DNA from: Onishia taeanensis
GTDB lineage: Bacteria > Pseudomonadota > Gammaproteobacteria > Pseudomonadales > Halomonadaceae
Direction: 5' to 3'
Assembly: GCF_900100755.1 (NCBI RefSeq)
Contig: NZ_FNCI01000011.1
Coordinates: 49,456-113,455 of the forward strand
Length of the DNA: 64,000 nt
The translations under genes were made by a program, and so were the position numbers. Under the pieces are notes generated by a model. That model searched no databases. It worked only from the letters and a program-made list of their open reading frames with translations, and was not told the DNA's origin. Below are positions 27,236 through 41,173 of the stretch, piece after piece (within the stretch, counting starts at the first letter, position 1; each line of letters begins with the position of its first letter).

Positions 27236-27262
27236 TGAGCTTTTGTGCTGCACGAGGTGGCA

Positions 27263-30115
<2,853 letters not shown>

Positions 30116-30138
30116 GCTAGCTCTGGGCCTTACGGTCA

Positions 30139-30184
30139 AGCCCCGTCGACCCGGTGTGCAGTTCCGTGTCGGCGGGGCTTTTCA
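30139..30184 (+). terminator. Terminator after uvrA
   Basis: A 12-bp stem with one mismatch (30139-30150 with 30168-30179) followed by TTTT, 24 bases after the uvrA stop. Confidence 0.82.
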
Positions 30185-30241
30185 TTGCCTGAACGAAATC
30201 GGGTGATAGCGCCGTGAGAACGAACAGAGTGTGCCCGGCAT

Positions 30242-30296
30242 ATCCGACAGACATAAAAAAACCGACTCCCGGAGGAGTCGGTTTTCTGTGTCGGAT
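30242..30296 (-). terminator. Nested terminator of the alpha operon (after rplQ)
   Basis: The inner stem (about 30258-30269 with 30273-30284) runs into a T-tract when read on the minus strand. An outer 8-bp inverted repeat (30242-30249 with 30289-30296) brackets it. It lies 25 bases past the rplQ stop and marks the end of the whole ribosomal block. Confidence 0.85.
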
Positions 30297-30320
30297 GCCT
30301 GGTGCGAGGCAGCGCGAGGA

Positions 30321-30704
30321 TCAATCCTCGGCGGCTTCCTCTGCGACCGGACGATCGACCAGTTCGACGTAGGCCATGGGGGCGTTGTCGCCGGTGCGGA
30401 AGCCGCACTTGAGGATACGGACGTAACCGCCCGGACGCTCGACGTAACGCGGACCCAGCTCATTGAAGAGCTTGCCGACCGCTTCTTTGGAGCGGGTGCG
30501 GCTGAAGGCCAGACGGCGGTTGGCGACACTGTCCTGCTTGGACAAGGTGATCAGCGGCTCGACGTGACGACGCAGCTCCTTGGCCTTGGGCAGGGTTGTC
30601 TTGATCACTTCATGCTCGACCAGAGACACGCACATGTTCTTGAACATGGCCTGACGGTGCGAGCTGTTGCGATTTAATTGGCGACCACTCTTACGATGAC
30701 GCAT
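30321..30704 (-). CDS. rplQ: 50S ribosomal protein L17
   Basis: 127 residues, matching bacterial L17. It begins [24 protein letters not shown] family sequence and carries the RNA-binding basic N-terminus. It sits near the tunnel exit of the large subunit. Last gene of the alpha operon, 39 bases after rpoA, with its own ribosome binding site GTAAGGAAT. Confidence 0.98.
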   Translation of the reverse strand: MRHRKSGRQLNRNSSHRQAMFKNMCVSLVEHEVIKTTLPKAKELRRHVEPLITLSKQDSVANRRLAFSRTRSKEAVGKLFNELGPRYVERPGGYVRILKCGFRTGDNAPMAYVELVDRPVAEEAAED

Positions 30705-30743
30705 GGTTGTAATTCCTTACCAAACTGGGACTCGAGGCGACGC

Positions 30744-31742
30744 TCACGCGGATGCCTTGTCGTCCTTCAGGCTTGCCGGCGGCCAGTTTTCCAGCCGCAT
30801 GCCAAGGGACAGACCGCGCGTAGCCAACACATCCTTGATTTCGTTCAAGGACTTCTTGCCGAGATTCGGGGTCTTCAACAGCTCCACTTCGGTGCGCTGA
30901 ATCAGATCGCCGATGTAATAGATATTCTCGGCCTTGAGGCAGTTGGCACTGCGTACGGTCAACTCGAGATCGTCTACGGGGCGCAGCAGGATGGGATCGA
31001 TCTGATCCTCTTCCTCCACCACTTCCTGTTCCTTGTCGGCTTCCAGGTCGACGAACGCAGCCAGCTGCTCTTGCAGGATGGTTGCGCTGCGACGGATCGC
31101 CTCTTCCGGATCCAGGGTGCCGTCGGTTTCCAGGTCGATGATCAGCTTGTCGAGGTCAGTACGTTGCTCGACACGCGCGGCATCCACGGAATAGGAAACA
31201 CGACGCACGGGGCTGTAGGTCGCATCCAACTGCAGGCGACCGATGGCCCGGGACTCGTCCTCGGCACCATCGCGGGTATCCGCCGGCTCGTAGCCACGAC
31301 CGCGGGCCACCTTGAGCTGCATTTTCAGCTCGGCGCCTTCGTTGACGTGTGCGATCACATGGTCGGGATTGACGATCTCGACATCATGGTCGACGGCAAT
31401 ATCACCAGCTGTGACGACGCACGGGCCCTGCTTGTTCAGCGTGAGCATTGCTTCGTCGCGGCTGTGCATTTTGATTGCCACGTCTTTGAGGTTCAGAAGC
31501 ATCTCGATGACGTCTTCCTGAACCCCTTCGATCGCACTGTACTCGTGATCGACTCCCGCGATTTCGACTTCCACCACGGCGCAGCCGGGCATGGAAGACA
31601 GCAGGATACGACGCAGAGCATTCCCCAGGGTGTGACCGAAACCGCGCTCGAACGGCTCGAGCACGATCTTCGCGTGGTGCGCGCTGATCTCTTCGACCTT
31701 GATATCGCGAGGACGGAGAAACTCTGTCACTGAACGCTGCAT
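30744..31742 (-). CDS. rpoA: DNA-directed RNA polymerase subunit alpha
   Basis: 332 residues; E. coli has 329. The N-terminal assembly domain includes [22 protein letters not shown], and the C-terminal domain (about 250-320) has the helix-hairpin-helix [18 protein letters not shown] that binds UP elements and activators. The start at 31742 ([12 protein letters not shown]) fits the family; an in-frame upstream ATG at 31793 would add 17 unconserved residues. AAAGGTG lies upstream. Confidence 0.98.
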   Translation of the reverse strand: MQRSVTEFLRPRDIKVEEISAHHAKIVLEPFERGFGHTLGNALRRILLSSMPGCAVVEVEIAGVDHEYSAIEGVQEDVIEMLLNLKDVAIKMHSRDEAMLTLNKQGPCVVTAGDIAVDHDVEIVNPDHVIAHVNEGAELKMQLKVARGRGYEPADTRDGAEDESRAIGRLQLDATYSPVRRVSYSVDAARVEQRTDLDKLIIDLETDGTLDPEEAIRRSATILQEQLAAFVDLEADKEQEVVEEEDQIDPILLRPVDDLELTVRSANCLKAENIYYIGDLIQRTEVELLKTPNLGKKSLNEIKDVLATRGLSLGMRLENWPPASLKDDKASA

Positions 31743-31820
31743 ATGAACACCTTTCAGGCTGCCAAACGGATACTCGGTACTCGACCGGGCCACCTCGGTG
31801 GCCCGGCGCCGCTAAGCGGA

Positions 31821-32441
31821 TTACTTCGAGTACAGCTCGACGATCAGGTTTTCGTTGATGTCGGCAGACAGGTCGCCGCGTTCAGGCAGTGCCTTGAAAG
31901 TGCCTTCCATCTTCTTGGAGTCGACGTCGACCCAGGATACATCACCACGGTTAGCGGCGATGGACAGCGCATTCTGGATGCGCGCCTGGTTCTTGGCCTT
32001 CTCGCGAATGCTGATCACGTCACCCGGCTTGACCTTGTAGGAAGCCACGTTGACGGTACGGCCATTCACGGTGAGGGCCTTGTGACTGACCAGCTGACGC
32101 GCTTCAGAGCGAGTCGAGCCGAAGCCCATACGGTAGACGACGTTGTCCAGTCGGGTTTCGAGAAGCTGCAGCAACACTTCGCCGGTCGCGCCCTTAACAC
32201 GGGCCGCTTCCTTGTAGTAGTTGCGGAACTGCTTCTCGAGTACGCCATACATGCGACGTACTTTCTGCTTCTCACGAAGCTGCAAGCCGTAGTCGGAAAG
32301 ACGCTGACGGCGCTGGCCGTGTACACCCGGAATCTGCTCGGATTTACACTTCTTCTCGAAGGGAGTCACACCACTCTTCAGAAAGAGGTCGGTGCCTTCA
32401 CGACGAGACAGTTTACACTTCGGTCCAATATAACGAGCCAT
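31821..32441 (-). CDS. rpsD: 30S ribosomal protein S4
   Basis: 206 residues, full length. It begins [16 protein letters not shown] and contains the S4 RNA-binding domain around 95-155 ([20 protein letters not shown]). S4 nucleates 30S assembly and in E. coli represses the alpha operon by binding its leader. Located between rpsK and rpoA in the standard order. Confidence 0.98.
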   Translation of the reverse strand: MARYIGPKCKLSRREGTDLFLKSGVTPFEKKCKSEQIPGVHGQRRQRLSDYGLQLREKQKVRRMYGVLEKQFRNYYKEAARVKGATGEVLLQLLETRLDNVVYRMGFGSTRSEARQLVSHKALTVNGRTVNVASYKVKPGDVISIREKAKNQARIQNALSIAANRGDVSWVDVDSKKMEGTFKALPERGDLSADINENLIVELYSK

Positions 32442-32453
32442 GAGTCTGTCTCC

Positions 32454-32840
32454 TTAAACGCGGCGTTTCTTCGGCGGACGGCAGCCGTTGTGGGGAACGG
32501 GCGTCGCGTCGGTGATGCTTTGCACGCGGAAACCGGCGGCATTGAGTGCACGCACGGCGGACTCACGACCAGGTCCAGGACCTTTGACCAGCACGTCTAC
32601 GTTTTTCACACCATACTCGGCTGCAGCAGTCGCTGCACGTTCACTTGCCACTTGAGCAGCGAACGGGGTGCTCTTGCGAGAACCACGAAAACCCGAACCA
32701 CCGGCTGTCGCCCATGACAGAGCGTTGCCCTGGCGGTCTGTGATCGTCACGATAGTGTTGTTAAAAGAGGCGTGGATATGCGCAACGGCATCCACCACCT
32801 GCTTTTTAACCTTTTTGCGATTACTACGCGGGTTAGCCAT
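32454..32840 (-). CDS. rpsK: 30S ribosomal protein S11
   Basis: 128 residues. The family core [20 protein letters not shown] and the C-terminal [24 protein letters not shown] end are present. S11 lies on the 30S platform near the Shine-Dalgarno helix. Twelve bases separate it from rpsD. Confidence 0.98.
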   Translation of the reverse strand: MANPRSNRKKVKKQVVDAVAHIHASFNNTIVTITDRQGNALSWATAGGSGFRGSRKSTPFAAQVASERAATAAAEYGVKNVDVLVKGPGPGRESAVRALNAAGFRVQSITDATPVPHNGCRPPKKRRV

Positions 32841-32879
32841 GTTGATGTTTCTTCCTGTCTTAACGCCAGAACATGCGTG

Positions 32880-33236
32880 TTATTTGCGAATCGGCTTACG
32901 CGGGCCCTTACGGGTACGCGCATTGGTCTTGGTACGCTGACCACGCAGCGGAAGACCACGACGATGACGCAGACCACGATAGCAACCCAGATCCATGAGA
33001 CGCTTGATATTAAGCGTCGTATCACGGCGAAGGTCGCCTTCTACGGTGTACTTGCCGACCTCGGTACGCAGGCTGTCGACTTCATCAGAAGACAGTTCCT
33101 GAACCTTGGCGGTCGGCGCGATACCGGCAGCTGCACAGATATCCACTGCGCGAGTACGGCCGATCCCGAAGATATAGGTCAGCGAGATCGCCGCATGCTT
33201 GTTGTCCGGGATATTGACGCCTGCAATACGGGCCAT
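32880..33236 (-). CDS. rpsM: 30S ribosomal protein S13
   Basis: 118 residues, as in E. coli. It begins [14 protein letters not shown] and ends in the basic tail [12 protein letters not shown] that reaches the P-site tRNA. First gene of the alpha operon here; a promoter can be read upstream at 33294-33322. The 124-base gap to rpmJ should contain the S4-responsive leader if one exists. Confidence 0.98.
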   Translation of the reverse strand: MARIAGVNIPDNKHAAISLTYIFGIGRTRAVDICAAAGIAPTAKVQELSSDEVDSLRTEVGKYTVEGDLRRDTTLNIKRLMDLGCYRGLRHRRGLPLRGQRTKTNARTRKGPRKPIRK

Positions 33237-33293
33237 CAGCTTACTCCGAAATTTGAGCGGCTTGCTCGTTTAATCATCTACAAAAGGCGCAAC

Positions 33294-33322
33294 AGCATAC
33301 CCCTTTACCCAGCTAAGGGCAA
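33294..33322 (-). promoter_or_regulatory. Candidate alpha operon promoter
   Basis: Read on the minus strand: TTGCCC (33322-33317) and TATGCT (33299-33294) with a 17-base spacer, 58 bases before rpsM. It would allow the alpha operon to be transcribed separately from the spc operon. Confidence 0.55.
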
Positions 33323-33360
33323 GGGGCATGCCGGCACCCGGTTTAGTACAGCCGCCAGGA

Positions 33361-33474
33361 TTAACCCTGACGCTGTTTGTGCCGAGGCTCCGTGCAGATG
33401 ACGCGGACGGCGCCATTGCGACGGATGATCTTGCAGTTACGGCACATCTTCTTCACGGAAGCTCGAACTTTCAT
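33361..33474 (-). CDS. rpmJ: 50S ribosomal protein L36, zinc-ribbon type
   Basis: 37 residues. The translated sequence starts [14 protein letters not shown] and ends HKQRQG. Zinc ligands Cys11, Cys14, Cys27 and His32 are all present, so this is the zinc-containing form. GGAGAG lies before the ATG. It follows secY at 28 bases and closes the spc operon. Confidence 0.95.
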   Translation of the reverse strand: MKVRASVKKMCRNCKIIRRNGAVRVICTEPRHKQRQG

Positions 33475-33502
33475 CGTTCTCTCCAAATCGCGTGCGACGC
33501 GC

Positions 33503-34831
33503 TTAGCGCATGCCGCCGCTACCGTAGCCTTTCAGGTTGGACTTCTTCATCACCGAGTCGTACTGGCTCGACATCAAGTGCGACTGTACCTGCGACATGA
33601 AATCCATGATGACAACCACCACGATCAGCAATGACGTTCCGCCAAAGAAGAAGGGAACGTTCCAGGCCACGATCAGGAATTGGGGCATCAAGGATACGGC
33701 GGTGATGTACAGGGCACCAAACAAAGTCAGACGCGTCATGACCTTGTCGACATAGCGAGCGGTCTGCTCACCAGGACGAATGCCCGGCAGGAAGGCCCCT
33801 GACTTCTTGAGGTTGTCAGCGACATCCTTGGGGTTGAAGACCAGCGCTGTGTAAAAGAAGCAGAAGAATACCACCGCGAGCGCGAAAAGCAAGATGTACA
33901 GCGGTTGACCTGGCCCGAGAGCCAAGGACGCCTGTTGCAACCAGTCCAGCCCCTCACCGGAGCCGACCCACTGTCCGAGCGATGCAGGGAACAGCAGGAT
34001 GCTGGACGCAAAGATTGCCGGGATAACCCCTGCCATGTTGACCTTGAGCGGCAGATAGCTGCTTTGGCCCGCATACATCTTGTTGCCCACCTGGCGGCGC
34101 GGATAGTTCACCGTGATGCGGCGTTGGCCGCGCTCGATGAACACCACGAAAGCCACCGTGGCGATGCCGAGGATCGTCAGTGCCAGCAAGGGCAGCACGT
34201 TCCAGGCACCGTCGTTGCGAGCCAGCTCGAAAGACTGGCCCACCGCGCCCGGCAGACCCGCGACGATTCCCGAGAAGATCAGCAGCGAAATGCCGTTGCC
34301 GATGCCCTTCTCGGTGATCGGCGCACCCAGCCACATCATGAACACCGCGCCGGCAACGAAGGTAACCACGGCGGTGAAATAGAAGCTGAAGTCAGCGGTG
34401 TAGGCAATCCCTTGTCCGGCCAGACCGACGGACATGCCGACAGCCTGGACGAAGGCCAGGATCACCGTACCGTAGCGGGTATATTGGCTGATCTTGCGGC
34501 GGCCGGCCTCGCCTTCCTTCTTCAACTGTTCCAGTTGAGGCGAGACCGCCGACAGGAGCTGCATGATAATCGACGCCGAGATATAGGGCATGATGCCCAG
34601 AGCGAAGATACTCATGCGCTCCAGCGCACCACCCGAGAACATGTTGAACATGCCAAGGATGGTGCCCTGCTGCTCCCTGAACAAGGCAGCAAGCTGGTCA
34701 GGATTGATACCGGGTACGGGAATGTGAGCACCGATTCGGTACACCACAATGGCGAGGAGCACAAAGCGCAAACGCGCCCAGAGTTCACTCAGACCGCTGC
34801 CCATCGCCGGCATGTTTCCTGACTTAGCCAT
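33503..34831 (-). CDS. secY: Protein translocase subunit SecY
   Basis: 442 residues with ten membrane segments; E. coli SecY has 443. Pore-ring and plug regions are intact, with [24 protein letters not shown] and the cytoplasmic loop [21 protein letters not shown]. It forms the translocation channel with SecE (60407 in this window) and SecG. The stop of rplO directly abuts its start, so translation is probably coupled. Confidence 0.98.
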   Translation of the reverse strand: MAKSGNMPAMGSGLSELWARLRFVLLAIVVYRIGAHIPVPGINPDQLAALFREQQGTILGMFNMFSGGALERMSIFALGIMPYISASIIMQLLSAVSPQLEQLKKEGEAGRRKISQYTRYGTVILAFVQAVGMSVGLAGQGIAYTADFSFYFTAVVTFVAGAVFMMWLGAPITEKGIGNGISLLIFSGIVAGLPGAVGQSFELARNDGAWNVLPLLALTILGIATVAFVVFIERGQRRITVNYPRRQVGNKMYAGQSSYLPLKVNMAGVIPAIFASSILLFPASLGQWVGSGEGLDWLQQASLALGPGQPLYILLFALAVVFFCFFYTALVFNPKDVADNLKKSGAFLPGIRPGEQTARYVDKVMTRLTLFGALYITAVSLMPQFLIVAWNVPFFFGGTSLLIVVVVIMDFMSQVQSHLMSSQYDSVMKKSNLKGYGSGGMR

Positions 34832-35266
34832 TTAGTCCTCTACCTTGCCGCCAGCGGCTTCGATCGCGGCCCGGGCACCCTTGGTGACCTTGAGACCGCG
34901 GACGGTAACCGCTTTGTTCAGTTCGCCAGAGAGGAGCACCTTCGCATAACGCGTGGCGTCCTTGAGCACGTTGGCTTTCTTCAGCGCTTCCAGGTCGACG
35001 ACATCGCCGTCTACCTTGGCAAGCTCAGCCAGACGAACTTCTTCGCTGACCAGAGATTTCGCTGAAGTGAAGCCGAACTTCGGCAGACGACGCTGCAGCG
35101 GCATCTGACCGCCTTCGAAGCCGGGCTTCACGGAGCCGCCGGTACGTGACTTCTGGCCTTTATGACCGCGGCCACCGGTCTTGCCCAGACCGGAGCCGAT
35201 GCCACGACCGACACGCTTTTCAGCGTGCTTGGAACCCGGTGCCGGGCTCAGGCTATTGAGTTTCAT
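34832..35266 (-). CDS. rplO: 50S ribosomal protein L15
   Basis: 144 residues. It begins [22 protein letters not shown] and has the glycine-rich [17 protein letters not shown] tract that threads into 23S rRNA. Three bases separate it from rpmD and none from secY. Confidence 0.98.
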   Translation of the reverse strand: MKLNSLSPAPGSKHAEKRVGRGIGSGLGKTGGRGHKGQKSRTGGSVKPGFEGGQMPLQRRLPKFGFTSAKSLVSEEVRLAELAKVDGDVVDLEALKKANVLKDATRYAKVLLSGELNKAVTVRGLKVTKGARAAIEAAGGKVED

Positions 35267-35269
35267 GGA

Positions 35270-35452
35270 TTACTCTCCCTCTACACGCACAAGGTAATTC
35301 ACCTTGTGGATCATGCCGCGCACGGCAGGGGTGTCTTCCAGCTCGACCGTATGACCGATGCGGCGCAGGCCAAGACCATTGATGGTGGCCTTGTGCTTGC
35401 CCAACACGCCGATGGTGCTGCGGATCTGGGTAACCTTGATCGTTGCTGCCAT
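35270..35452 (-). CDS. rpmD: 50S ribosomal protein L30
   Basis: 60 residues, the short bacterial L30. It contains [18 protein letters not shown], the family signature near the N-terminus. Six bases after rpsE. Confidence 0.97.
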   Translation of the reverse strand: MAATIKVTQIRSTIGVLGKHKATINGLGLRRIGHTVELEDTPAVRGMIHKVNYLVRVEGE

Positions 35453-35458
35453 GGTGTC

Positions 35459-35959
35459 TTACCCCGTGATCGCTTCGACAGACAGGCCACGCTTGGCGGC
35501 GATGTCTTCCGGAGACTGCATGGCGGCGAGACCGTTGATGGTCGCACGCACCACGTTCACCGGATTGGTGGAACCGTAGCACTTGGCCAGGACGTCATGG
35601 ACGCCAGCCAGTTCGAGCACGGAGCGCATAGCGCCGCCAGCGATGATCCCGGTACCTTCGGAGGCCGGCTGCATGTACACCTTAGAGGCGCCGTGACGGG
35701 CCTTGATCGGGTACTGCAGGGTGTGGCCGCTGAGGCTCACCTTGATCATGTTGCGACGCGCCTGGTCCATGGCCTTCTGGATCGCGACCGGCACTTCACG
35801 CGCCTTGCCGCGGCCAAAACCGACACGACCACTGCCATCGCCTACGACGGTCAGAGCGGTGAAACCGAAGATACGGCCACCCTTGACCACCTTGGCGACA
35901 CGGTTGACCTGCACCAACTTCTCTTGCAGATCGCCGCTGTTCTGTTCGTTCTTCGCCAT
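35459..35959 (-). CDS. rpsE: 30S ribosomal protein S5
   Basis: 166 residues. [20 protein letters not shown] and [14 protein letters not shown] are the double-stranded RNA-binding region and the loop where spectinomycin-resistance changes occur; it looks wild type. S5 supports decoding accuracy at the A site. Confidence 0.98.
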   Translation of the reverse strand: MAKNEQNSGDLQEKLVQVNRVAKVVKGGRIFGFTALTVVGDGSGRVGFGRGKAREVPVAIQKAMDQARRNMIKVSLSGHTLQYPIKARHGASKVYMQPASEGTGIIAGGAMRSVLELAGVHDVLAKCYGSTNPVNVVRATINGLAAMQSPEDIAAKRGLSVEAITG

Positions 35960-35970
35960 CGTAAAACCCT

Positions 35971-36321
35971 TTAGAATTCCAGGCCGCCTTCACGAGCGGC
36001 GTCGGCCAGGGCCTTGACTCGACCGTGGTACCGGAAACCGGCACGATCGAAGGCAACCTGAGTGATGCCTGCTTCCTTAGCGCGTTCAGCAATCAGCGCA
36101 CCCACCTTGGCGGCGGCGTCTGCATTGCCGGTCGCACCCTCACGAAGCGCCTTGTCCAGCGTGGAAGCACTGGCGAGGACCTTGCCACCATCCGGCGAGA
36201 TGATCTGCGCGTAGATGTGGCGTGGGGTACGGTTGACGCTCAGGCGATACACGCCCAGCTCGCGAATCTTGGCGCGAGCGCGGCGGGCACGACGGAGACG
36301 AGATTCTTTCTTCGCGTTCAT
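35971..36321 (-). CDS. rplR: 50S ribosomal protein L18
   Basis: 116 residues. The basic N-terminus ([15 protein letters not shown]) and the C-terminal [28 protein letters not shown] end are standard. L18 binds 5S rRNA together with L5 and L25. Confidence 0.98.
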   Translation of the reverse strand: MNAKKESRLRRARRARAKIRELGVYRLSVNRTPRHIYAQIISPDGGKVLASASTLDKALREGATGNADAAAKVGALIAERAKEAGITQVAFDRAGFRYHGRVKALADAAREGGLEF

Positions 36322-36330
36322 AACCCTGCC

Positions 36331-36861
36331 TTACTTCTTCTTGGCTTCTTTACGACGGATCTGCTCGTCGCCGTACCGGATACCCTTGCCCTTATAGGGT
36401 TCAGGCGGACGGAAGGCGCGGATTTCCGCGGCGACCTGGCCGAGACGCTGCTTATCGGCACCTTTCAGCACGATAGTGGTGTTCTTGGGCGTTTCCGCCA
36501 CGACACCTTCAGGCAGCGTGTACTCGACCGGGTGTGAGAAGCCCAGTGTCAGGTTGAGCGTCTTGCCACTTGCCTGGGCACGATAGCCGACGCCATTGAT
36601 CTCGAGGGTCTTGGTAAAGCCCTCAGTGACACCGGTAACCATGTTCTGGACCAGTGCACGGGTGGTTCCAGCCATCGCCCAGCTCTTGGCTGACTCGGTC
36701 GGAGCGAAGGTCAGTTGACCTTCTTCCTGGCCGATCACGACTTGGTCGTGAACGGTCATCGCGAGTTCGCCCTGACCGCCCTTGACGGTCAGTTGATTGC
36801 CGTCGAGTTTAACCTCGACGCCGCTCGGCAATTTAACCGGATATTTGGCTACGCGGGACAT
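36331..36861 (-). CDS. rplF: 50S ribosomal protein L6
   Basis: 176 residues, two repeated alpha-beta domains. It begins [17 protein letters not shown] and ends with [25 protein letters not shown], the conserved region near the sarcin-ricin loop. Confidence 0.98.
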   Translation of the reverse strand: MSRVAKYPVKLPSGVEVKLDGNQLTVKGGQGELAMTVHDQVVIGQEEGQLTFAPTESAKSWAMAGTTRALVQNMVTGVTEGFTKTLEINGVGYRAQASGKTLNLTLGFSHPVEYTLPEGVVAETPKNTTIVLKGADKQRLGQVAAEIRAFRPPEPYKGKGIRYGDEQIRRKEAKKK

Positions 36862-36870
36862 TCCAAACTC

Positions 36871-37263
36871 CTAGAATACGGTGCAGAGGACTTCACCACC
36901 AACACCAGCATGACGGGCCGCACGATCGGTCATCACGCCATTCGAGGTGGAAACGATCGCGATGCCCAGGCCGTCGGCAACTTTCGGCAGCTCGGCCTTG
37001 CCCTTGTACGAGCGCAGCGACGGCTTTGACACCCGCTGGATGTGCTCGATGACGGCCTTGCCCTCGAAGTACTTGAGGGTAACGGCCAGTTCAGGCTTGG
37101 TGCCTTCAGCGACGCTGTAGTCGTTGATAAAGCCTTCTTCTTTCAGTACGCGGGCCACCTCGACCTTCAACTTCGAAGACGGCATGGTAACCGTCTCCTT
37201 GGTGGCCATCTGCGCATTACGGATACGAGTGAACATATCCGCCAGCGTATCTTGCATGCTCAT
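36871..37263 (-). CDS. rpsH: 30S ribosomal protein S8
   Basis: 130 residues, the E. coli length. It begins [18 protein letters not shown] and ends [11 protein letters not shown]8 binds the central domain of 16S rRNA and in E. coli represses the spc operon by binding rplE mRNA. Confidence 0.98.
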   Translation of the reverse strand: MSMQDTLADMFTRIRNAQMATKETVTMPSSKLKVEVARVLKEEGFINDYSVAEGTKPELAVTLKYFEGKAVIEHIQRVSKPSLRSYKGKAELPKVADGLGIAIVSTSNGVMTDRAARHAGVGGEVLCTVF

Positions 37264-37294
37264 TACGTTGCGCTCCTGATAATTCTACGTGGCG

Positions 37295-37600
37295 TTACCA
37301 GCTGGACTTCTTCAGCCCAGGGACATCGCCACGCATGGCGGCTTCACGCAGCTTGTTACGGCCCAAGCCAAACTTGTTGTAGTAGCCGTGCGGACGACCA
37401 GTGATGCGGCAGCGGTTACGCTTACGCACCGGGCTGGAGTCACGCGGCAACTGCTGCAGCTTGAGCTGCGCGTCGAAGCGCTCTTCGTCAGAAGCGTTCA
37501 CGTCATAGATGATGGCCTTGAGCTCTGCGCGCTTGGCAGCATACTTAGCTACCAGCTCTGCACGCTTCTGCTCGCGCCCTACCATGCTTTTCTTTGCCAT
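37295..37600 (-). CDS. rpsN: 30S ribosomal protein S14, zinc-free long form
   Basis: 101 residues with the proteobacterial extension and no CxxC zinc ribbon. The end [19 protein letters not shown] is conserved. It lies in the 30S head. Confidence 0.98.
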   Translation of the reverse strand: MAKKSMVGREQKRAELVAKYAAKRAELKAIIYDVNASDEERFDAQLKLQQLPRDSSPVRKRNRCRITGRPHGYYNKFGLGRNKLREAAMRGDVPGLKKSSW

Positions 37601-37610
37601 GATCCCACCC

Positions 37611-38150
37611 TTATTTCTTGAACGGGAAGTTCAGCGCACGCAGCAGCGCACGGCCTTCTTCATCGGTGTTGGCAGTCGTGGTGATTGTGACATCCAGACC
37701 ACGGATCCGGTCGATCTTATCATATTCGATCTCCGGGAAGATGATCTGCTCACGCACCCCCATCGAATAGTTGCCACGGCCGTCGAAGGACTTCGGGTTG
37801 AGACCACGGAAGTCACGAACGCGGGGGATCGCGATGTTCACCAGGCGATCGAGGAAGTCCCACATGCGCTCGGAGCGCAGTGTGACTTTGATCCCGATCG
37901 GCCAACCTTCACGCACTTTGAAGCCCGCGATGGACTTGCGTGCCTTGGTCACCATCGGCTTTTGACCGGAGAGCTTCTCCAGGTCGCCGACGGCATTATC
38001 GATCAGCTTCTTGTCGCTGGTCGCTTCGCCGATGCCCATGTTCAGGGTCACTTTAGTGATCCTGGGCACCTGCATCACGTTGGCGTAGCTAAACTGCTCT
38101 TTGAGTTGAGCTGCCACCTCGTTTTGATAACGTTCTTTCAAGTTCGCCAT
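37611..38150 (-). CDS. rplE: 50S ribosomal protein L5
   Basis: 179 residues, as in E. coli. [22 protein letters not shown] is the conserved core, and [16 protein letters not shown] the P-site tRNA contact. It binds 5S rRNA. Confidence 0.98.
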   Translation of the reverse strand: MANLKERYQNEVAAQLKEQFSYANVMQVPRITKVTLNMGIGEATSDKKLIDNAVGDLEKLSGQKPMVTKARKSIAGFKVREGWPIGIKVTLRSERMWDFLDRLVNIAIPRVRDFRGLNPKSFDGRGNYSMGVREQIIFPEIEYDKIDRIRGLDVTITTTANTDEEGRALLRALNFPFKK

Positions 38151-38168
38151 TTTGCTACCCGACTCACG

Positions 38169-38486
38169 TTAGGCGTCGATCTGCGTCTGCGTCGACTTGT
38201 AGATACGTACCTTGGTACCGTCTTCTTTCACCTGGAAGCCGACTCGATCCGCTTTGCCGGTCTCCTGATTGAAGATGGCCACGTTGGACGCGTGAATCGG
38301 AGCTTCGCGCTCGACGATACCGCCTTGATTGCCTGCCATCGGATTAGGCTTGGTGTGACGCTTGATCATGTTCACACCTGCCACCACGTAGCGATCGTCC
38401 TGGAGGACGCGCTTGATGGTGCCACGCTTGCCTTTATCCTTGCCGGCAATGACGATCACTTCATCGTCACGTTTGATTTTTTGCAT
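38169..38486 (-). CDS. rplX: 50S ribosomal protein L24
   Basis: 105 residues. The KOW motif [19 protein letters not shown] opens the protein, and it is one of the assembly-initiating proteins of the 50S subunit. It is 14 bases after rplN. Confidence 0.97.
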   Translation of the reverse strand: MQKIKRDDEVIVIAGKDKGKRGTIKRVLQDDRYVVAGVNMIKRHTKPNPMAGNQGGIVEREAPIHASNVAIFNQETGKADRVGFQVKEDGTKVRIYKSTQTQIDA

Positions 38487-38500
38487 ATCCGCCTCGCTCC

Positions 38501-38872
38501 TTACAGCACTTCAGGCGCCAAGGAAATGATCTTCATGAACTTTTCGGTGCGAAGTTCACGAGTGACCGGACCAAAAATACGGGTACCGATCGGCTGCTCG
38601 TTGGTGTTGTTCAACAGAACCGCCGCATTTCCATCGAAGCGGATCAGCGAACCGTCGTTACGACGGACGCCACTACGAGTGCGAACCACGACCGCCTTCA
38701 TGACCTGGCCTTTCTTGACCTTGCCACGCGGAATGGCTTCTTTAACTGTTACTTTGATGATATCGCCTACGCGAGCATAGCGACGGTGAGAACCGCCCAG
38801 CACCTTGATGCACTGCACCCGGCGCGCCCCGCTGTTGTCGGCGACATCCAGCATTGACTGCGTCTGAATCAT
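38501..38872 (-). CDS. rplN: 50S ribosomal protein L14
   Basis: 123 residues, E. coli length. Family sequence [18 protein letters not shown] and [15 protein letters not shown] is intact. First gene of the spc operon; no separate promoter is obvious in the 49 bases before it, so it is probably read through from the S10 operon. Confidence 0.98.
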   Translation of the reverse strand: MIQTQSMLDVADNSGARRVQCIKVLGGSHRRYARVGDIIKVTVKEAIPRGKVKKGQVMKAVVVRTRSGVRRNDGSLIRFDGNAAVLLNNTNEQPIGTRIFGPVTRELRTEKFMKIISLAPEVL

Positions 38873-38921
38873 CGGTTTTCTCCAAACCTAATCTGACTGC
38901 ACTGGTTTCGAGCGCGGGGCG

Positions 38922-39182
38922 TTAACCCTTGGCCTGCTCGACCACTTCGACCAGCGTCCAGGCTTTCTTCTTGGACAGGGGACGCGATTCCTCGATGGAA
39001 ACCGTGTCACCGGCCTTCGCCTGGTTCTGCGCGTCATGGGCGTGCAGCTTGGTGGAGCGCTTCACGTATTTGCCGTAGATCGGATGGCGCTCGCGGCGCT
39101 CGATCATCACGACGATAGATTTGTCCATCTTGTCACTCACCACTTTGCCGGTGAGCGTCCGGACTTTCTTTTCTTCGGACAT
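38922..39182 (-). CDS. rpsQ: 30S ribosomal protein S17
   Basis: 86 residues from ATG at 39182, with AGGTG 8 bases upstream; a GTG at 39191 would add three residues. [18 protein letters not shown] is the OB-fold start. It is the last gene of the S10 operon. Confidence 0.97.
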   Translation of the reverse strand: MSEEKKVRTLTGKVVSDKMDKSIVVMIERRERHPIYGKYVKRSTKLHAHDAQNQAKAGDTVSIEESRPLSKKKAWTLVEVVEQAKG

Positions 39183-39183
39183 C

Positions 39184-39375
39184 TCAGTCACCTGCCTTCT
39201 CGTTGAGCACAGTCTTCACGCGGGCGATATCCCGACGAACCTGCTTGAGCAGATGGGTCTGGCTCAGCTGGCCAGTGGCCTTCTGCATGCGCAGGTTGAA
39301 CTGCTCGCGGAGGAGTTCGAAGAGCTGCGCCTGCAGGTCTTCTACTGACTTTTCACGAATTTCCTGGGCTTTCAT
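39184..39375 (-). CDS. rpmC: 50S ribosomal protein L29
   Basis: 63 residues, E. coli length, starting at the ATG at 39375 that overlaps the rplP stop as TGATG. It consists of two helices, with [15 protein letters not shown] and [17 protein letters not shown]. It sits at the tunnel exit near L23. Confidence 0.97.
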   Translation of the reverse strand: MKAQEIREKSVEDLQAQLFELLREQFNLRMQKATGQLSQTHLLKQVRRDIARVKTVLNEKAGD

Positions 39376-39788
39376 CACATCACCGTCCGTTTCACAAAGG
39401 TGGTGGATACCGGAAACTTCTGAGCGGCCAGGCCGAAGGCCTCACGAGCCAGCTCTTCAGAAACACCTTCGATCTCGTAGAGGACGCGGCCGGGCTGGAT
39501 CTGTGCGACCCAGTACTCGACAGAGCCCTTGCCCTTACCCATACGGACTTCAAGGGGCTTCTTGGAGATCGGCTTGTCCGGGAAGACCCGAATCCAGATC
39601 TTACCGCCACGCTTCACGTGACGAGTGATGGCACGACGCCCAGCTTCGATCTGGCGCGCGGTAACGCGACCACGACCGGTAGCCTTCAGGCCATATTCGC
39701 CGAAACTAATTTTGCTTCCGCGATGTGCAAGGCCGCGGTTGCGACCCTTCTGCACCTTGCGGAACTTCAAACGCTTAGGTTGTAACAT
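39375..39788 (-). CDS. rplP: 50S ribosomal protein L16
   Basis: 137 residues. [17 protein letters not shown] opens it and [19 protein letters not shown] closes it. L16 organises the A-site region. The arginine of the [14 protein letters not shown] segment, hydroxylated by YcfD in some bacteria, is near position 81. Confidence 0.98.
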   Translation of the reverse strand: MLQPKRLKFRKVQKGRNRGLAHRGSKISFGEYGLKATGRGRVTARQIEAGRRAITRHVKRGGKIWIRVFPDKPISKKPLEVRMGKGKGSVEYWVAQIQPGRVLYEIEGVSEELAREAFGLAAQKFPVSTTFVKRTVM

Positions 39789-39803
39789 CGATCCGCTCTC
39801 CCC

Positions 39804-40502
39804 TTACTTGGAACCTTTCTTCTTGGAGGGCGCACTCTGAGGCTGCTTAGCCTTGGCGCGGACCTCTTCGATGCCCCCGAGGATTTCACCCTTGAAGACC
39901 CAGACCTTGACGCCGATGACGCCGTAGGTGGTGTGGGCTTCGTAGGTGGCGTAATCGATGTCGGCACGCAGTGTATGAAGCGGCACACGGCCTTCGCGGT
40001 ACCATTCGGTACGTGCGATTTCCGCACCACCAAGACGACCAGACAGCTGGATCTTGATGCCGCCGGCGCCGAGGCGCATGGCGTTCTGTACGGCGCGCTT
40101 CATGGCACGACGGAACATGACACGACGCTCGAGCTGGCCGCAGACGTTCTGGGCGACGAGCTTGGCATCGAGTTCCGGCTTGCGCACTTCTTCGATGTTG
40201 ACGTGAACCGGCACGCCCATCATTTGGGTGACGTCGCGACGCAGACGGTCGACGTCCTCACCCTTTTTACCAATCACGATGCCCGGACGGGCCGTGTGAA
40301 TGGTGATACGAGCATTGTTGGCCGGGCGCTCGATGTGGATGCGACTCACGGACGCATTCTTCAGACGCTCCTCAATGAAGCGACGCACTTCGAGATCGTT
40401 ATTCAGCTTATCGGCATAGGTACCGCGCTCGGCGTACCAGACCGACGTGTGGTCCTTGACGATACCCAGCCGAATGCCTGTCGGATTTACTTTCTGACCC
40501 AT
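39804..40502 (-). CDS. rpsC: 30S ribosomal protein S3
   Basis: 232 residues. The KH domain includes [17 protein letters not shown] (GxxG loop), and the C-terminal part [22 protein letters not shown]3 has mRNA helicase activity at the entry tunnel. It starts 12 bases after rplV stop side. Confidence 0.98.
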   Translation of the reverse strand: MGQKVNPTGIRLGIVKDHTSVWYAERGTYADKLNNDLEVRRFIEERLKNASVSRIHIERPANNARITIHTARPGIVIGKKGEDVDRLRRDVTQMMGVPVHVNIEEVRKPELDAKLVAQNVCGQLERRVMFRRAMKRAVQNAMRLGAGGIKIQLSGRLGGAEIARTEWYREGRVPLHTLRADIDYATYEAHTTYGVIGVKVWVFKGEILGGIEEVRAKAKQPQSAPSKKKGSK

Positions 40503-40513
40503 CTGGTCGACTC

Positions 40514-40846
40514 CTACTTCTCGGCTACCATAACGGTGATGTGGCAGGTGCGCTTCAAGATACGATCCGCACGGCCCTTGGCGCGCGGCTGGATGCGCTT
40601 GAGCGTCATGCCCTCATCGACGCAAATGGTCGAGACACGCAGCTCGTCGATGTCCATGCCGTTGTTTTCTTCCGCATTCGCGATGGCGGACTGCAGCACT
40701 TTCTTAACCAGCTTGGCAGCCTTCTTCGGTGAGAAGGTCAGCAGGTCGAGTGCCTCGGCGACAGGTTTACCGCGCACCTGGTCAGCCACCAAACGGGCCT
40801 TCTGGGCGGATAAACGAGCGCCACGCAGCTTAGCTGTGACTTCCAT
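40514..40846 (-). CDS. rplV: 50S ribosomal protein L22
   Basis: 110 residues, E. coli length. [19 protein letters not shown] is the family core. The beta-hairpin that lines the exit tunnel (near 85-100) shows no deletion of the type that gives macrolide resistance. Confidence 0.98.
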   Translation of the reverse strand: MEVTAKLRGARLSAQKARLVADQVRGKPVAEALDLLTFSPKKAAKLVKKVLQSAIANAEENNGMDIDELRVSTICVDEGMTLKRIQPRAKGRADRILKRTCHITVMVAEK

Positions 40847-40864
40847 CTCTCAATCCTCTTTGGC

Positions 40865-41140
40865 TTACCGTTTGGCTTTCTTGTCCGCCGCATGACCGCG
40901 ATAGGTGCGGGTAGCAGCGAATTCGCCCAGCTTGTGGCCAACCATTTCCTCGGAGACATGCACCGGGACATGTTGACGCCCGTTATGGACCGCAATGGTG
41001 AGCCCGACCATATTCGGCAGGATCATGGAACGACGCGACCAGGTCTTGATCGGTTTGCGGTCGTTCTTCTCCACTGCAGTCTCAACCTTCTTCAGCAGAT
41101 GAAGGTCAATGAAAGGACCTTTCTTCAGTGAACGTGGCAC
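40865..41140 (-). CDS. rpsS: 30S ribosomal protein S19
   Basis: 91 residues. [19 protein letters not shown] and [16 protein letters not shown] are standard. It pairs with S13 in the 30S head. Confidence 0.98.
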   Translation of the reverse strand: MPRSLKKGPFIDLHLLKKVETAVEKNDRKPIKTWSRRSMILPNMVGLTIAVHNGRQHVPVHVSEEMVGHKLGEFAATRTYRGHAADKKAKR

Positions 41141-41173
41141 AGCCGTTACCTCTTAATGTCTTGGCAATTTCGA

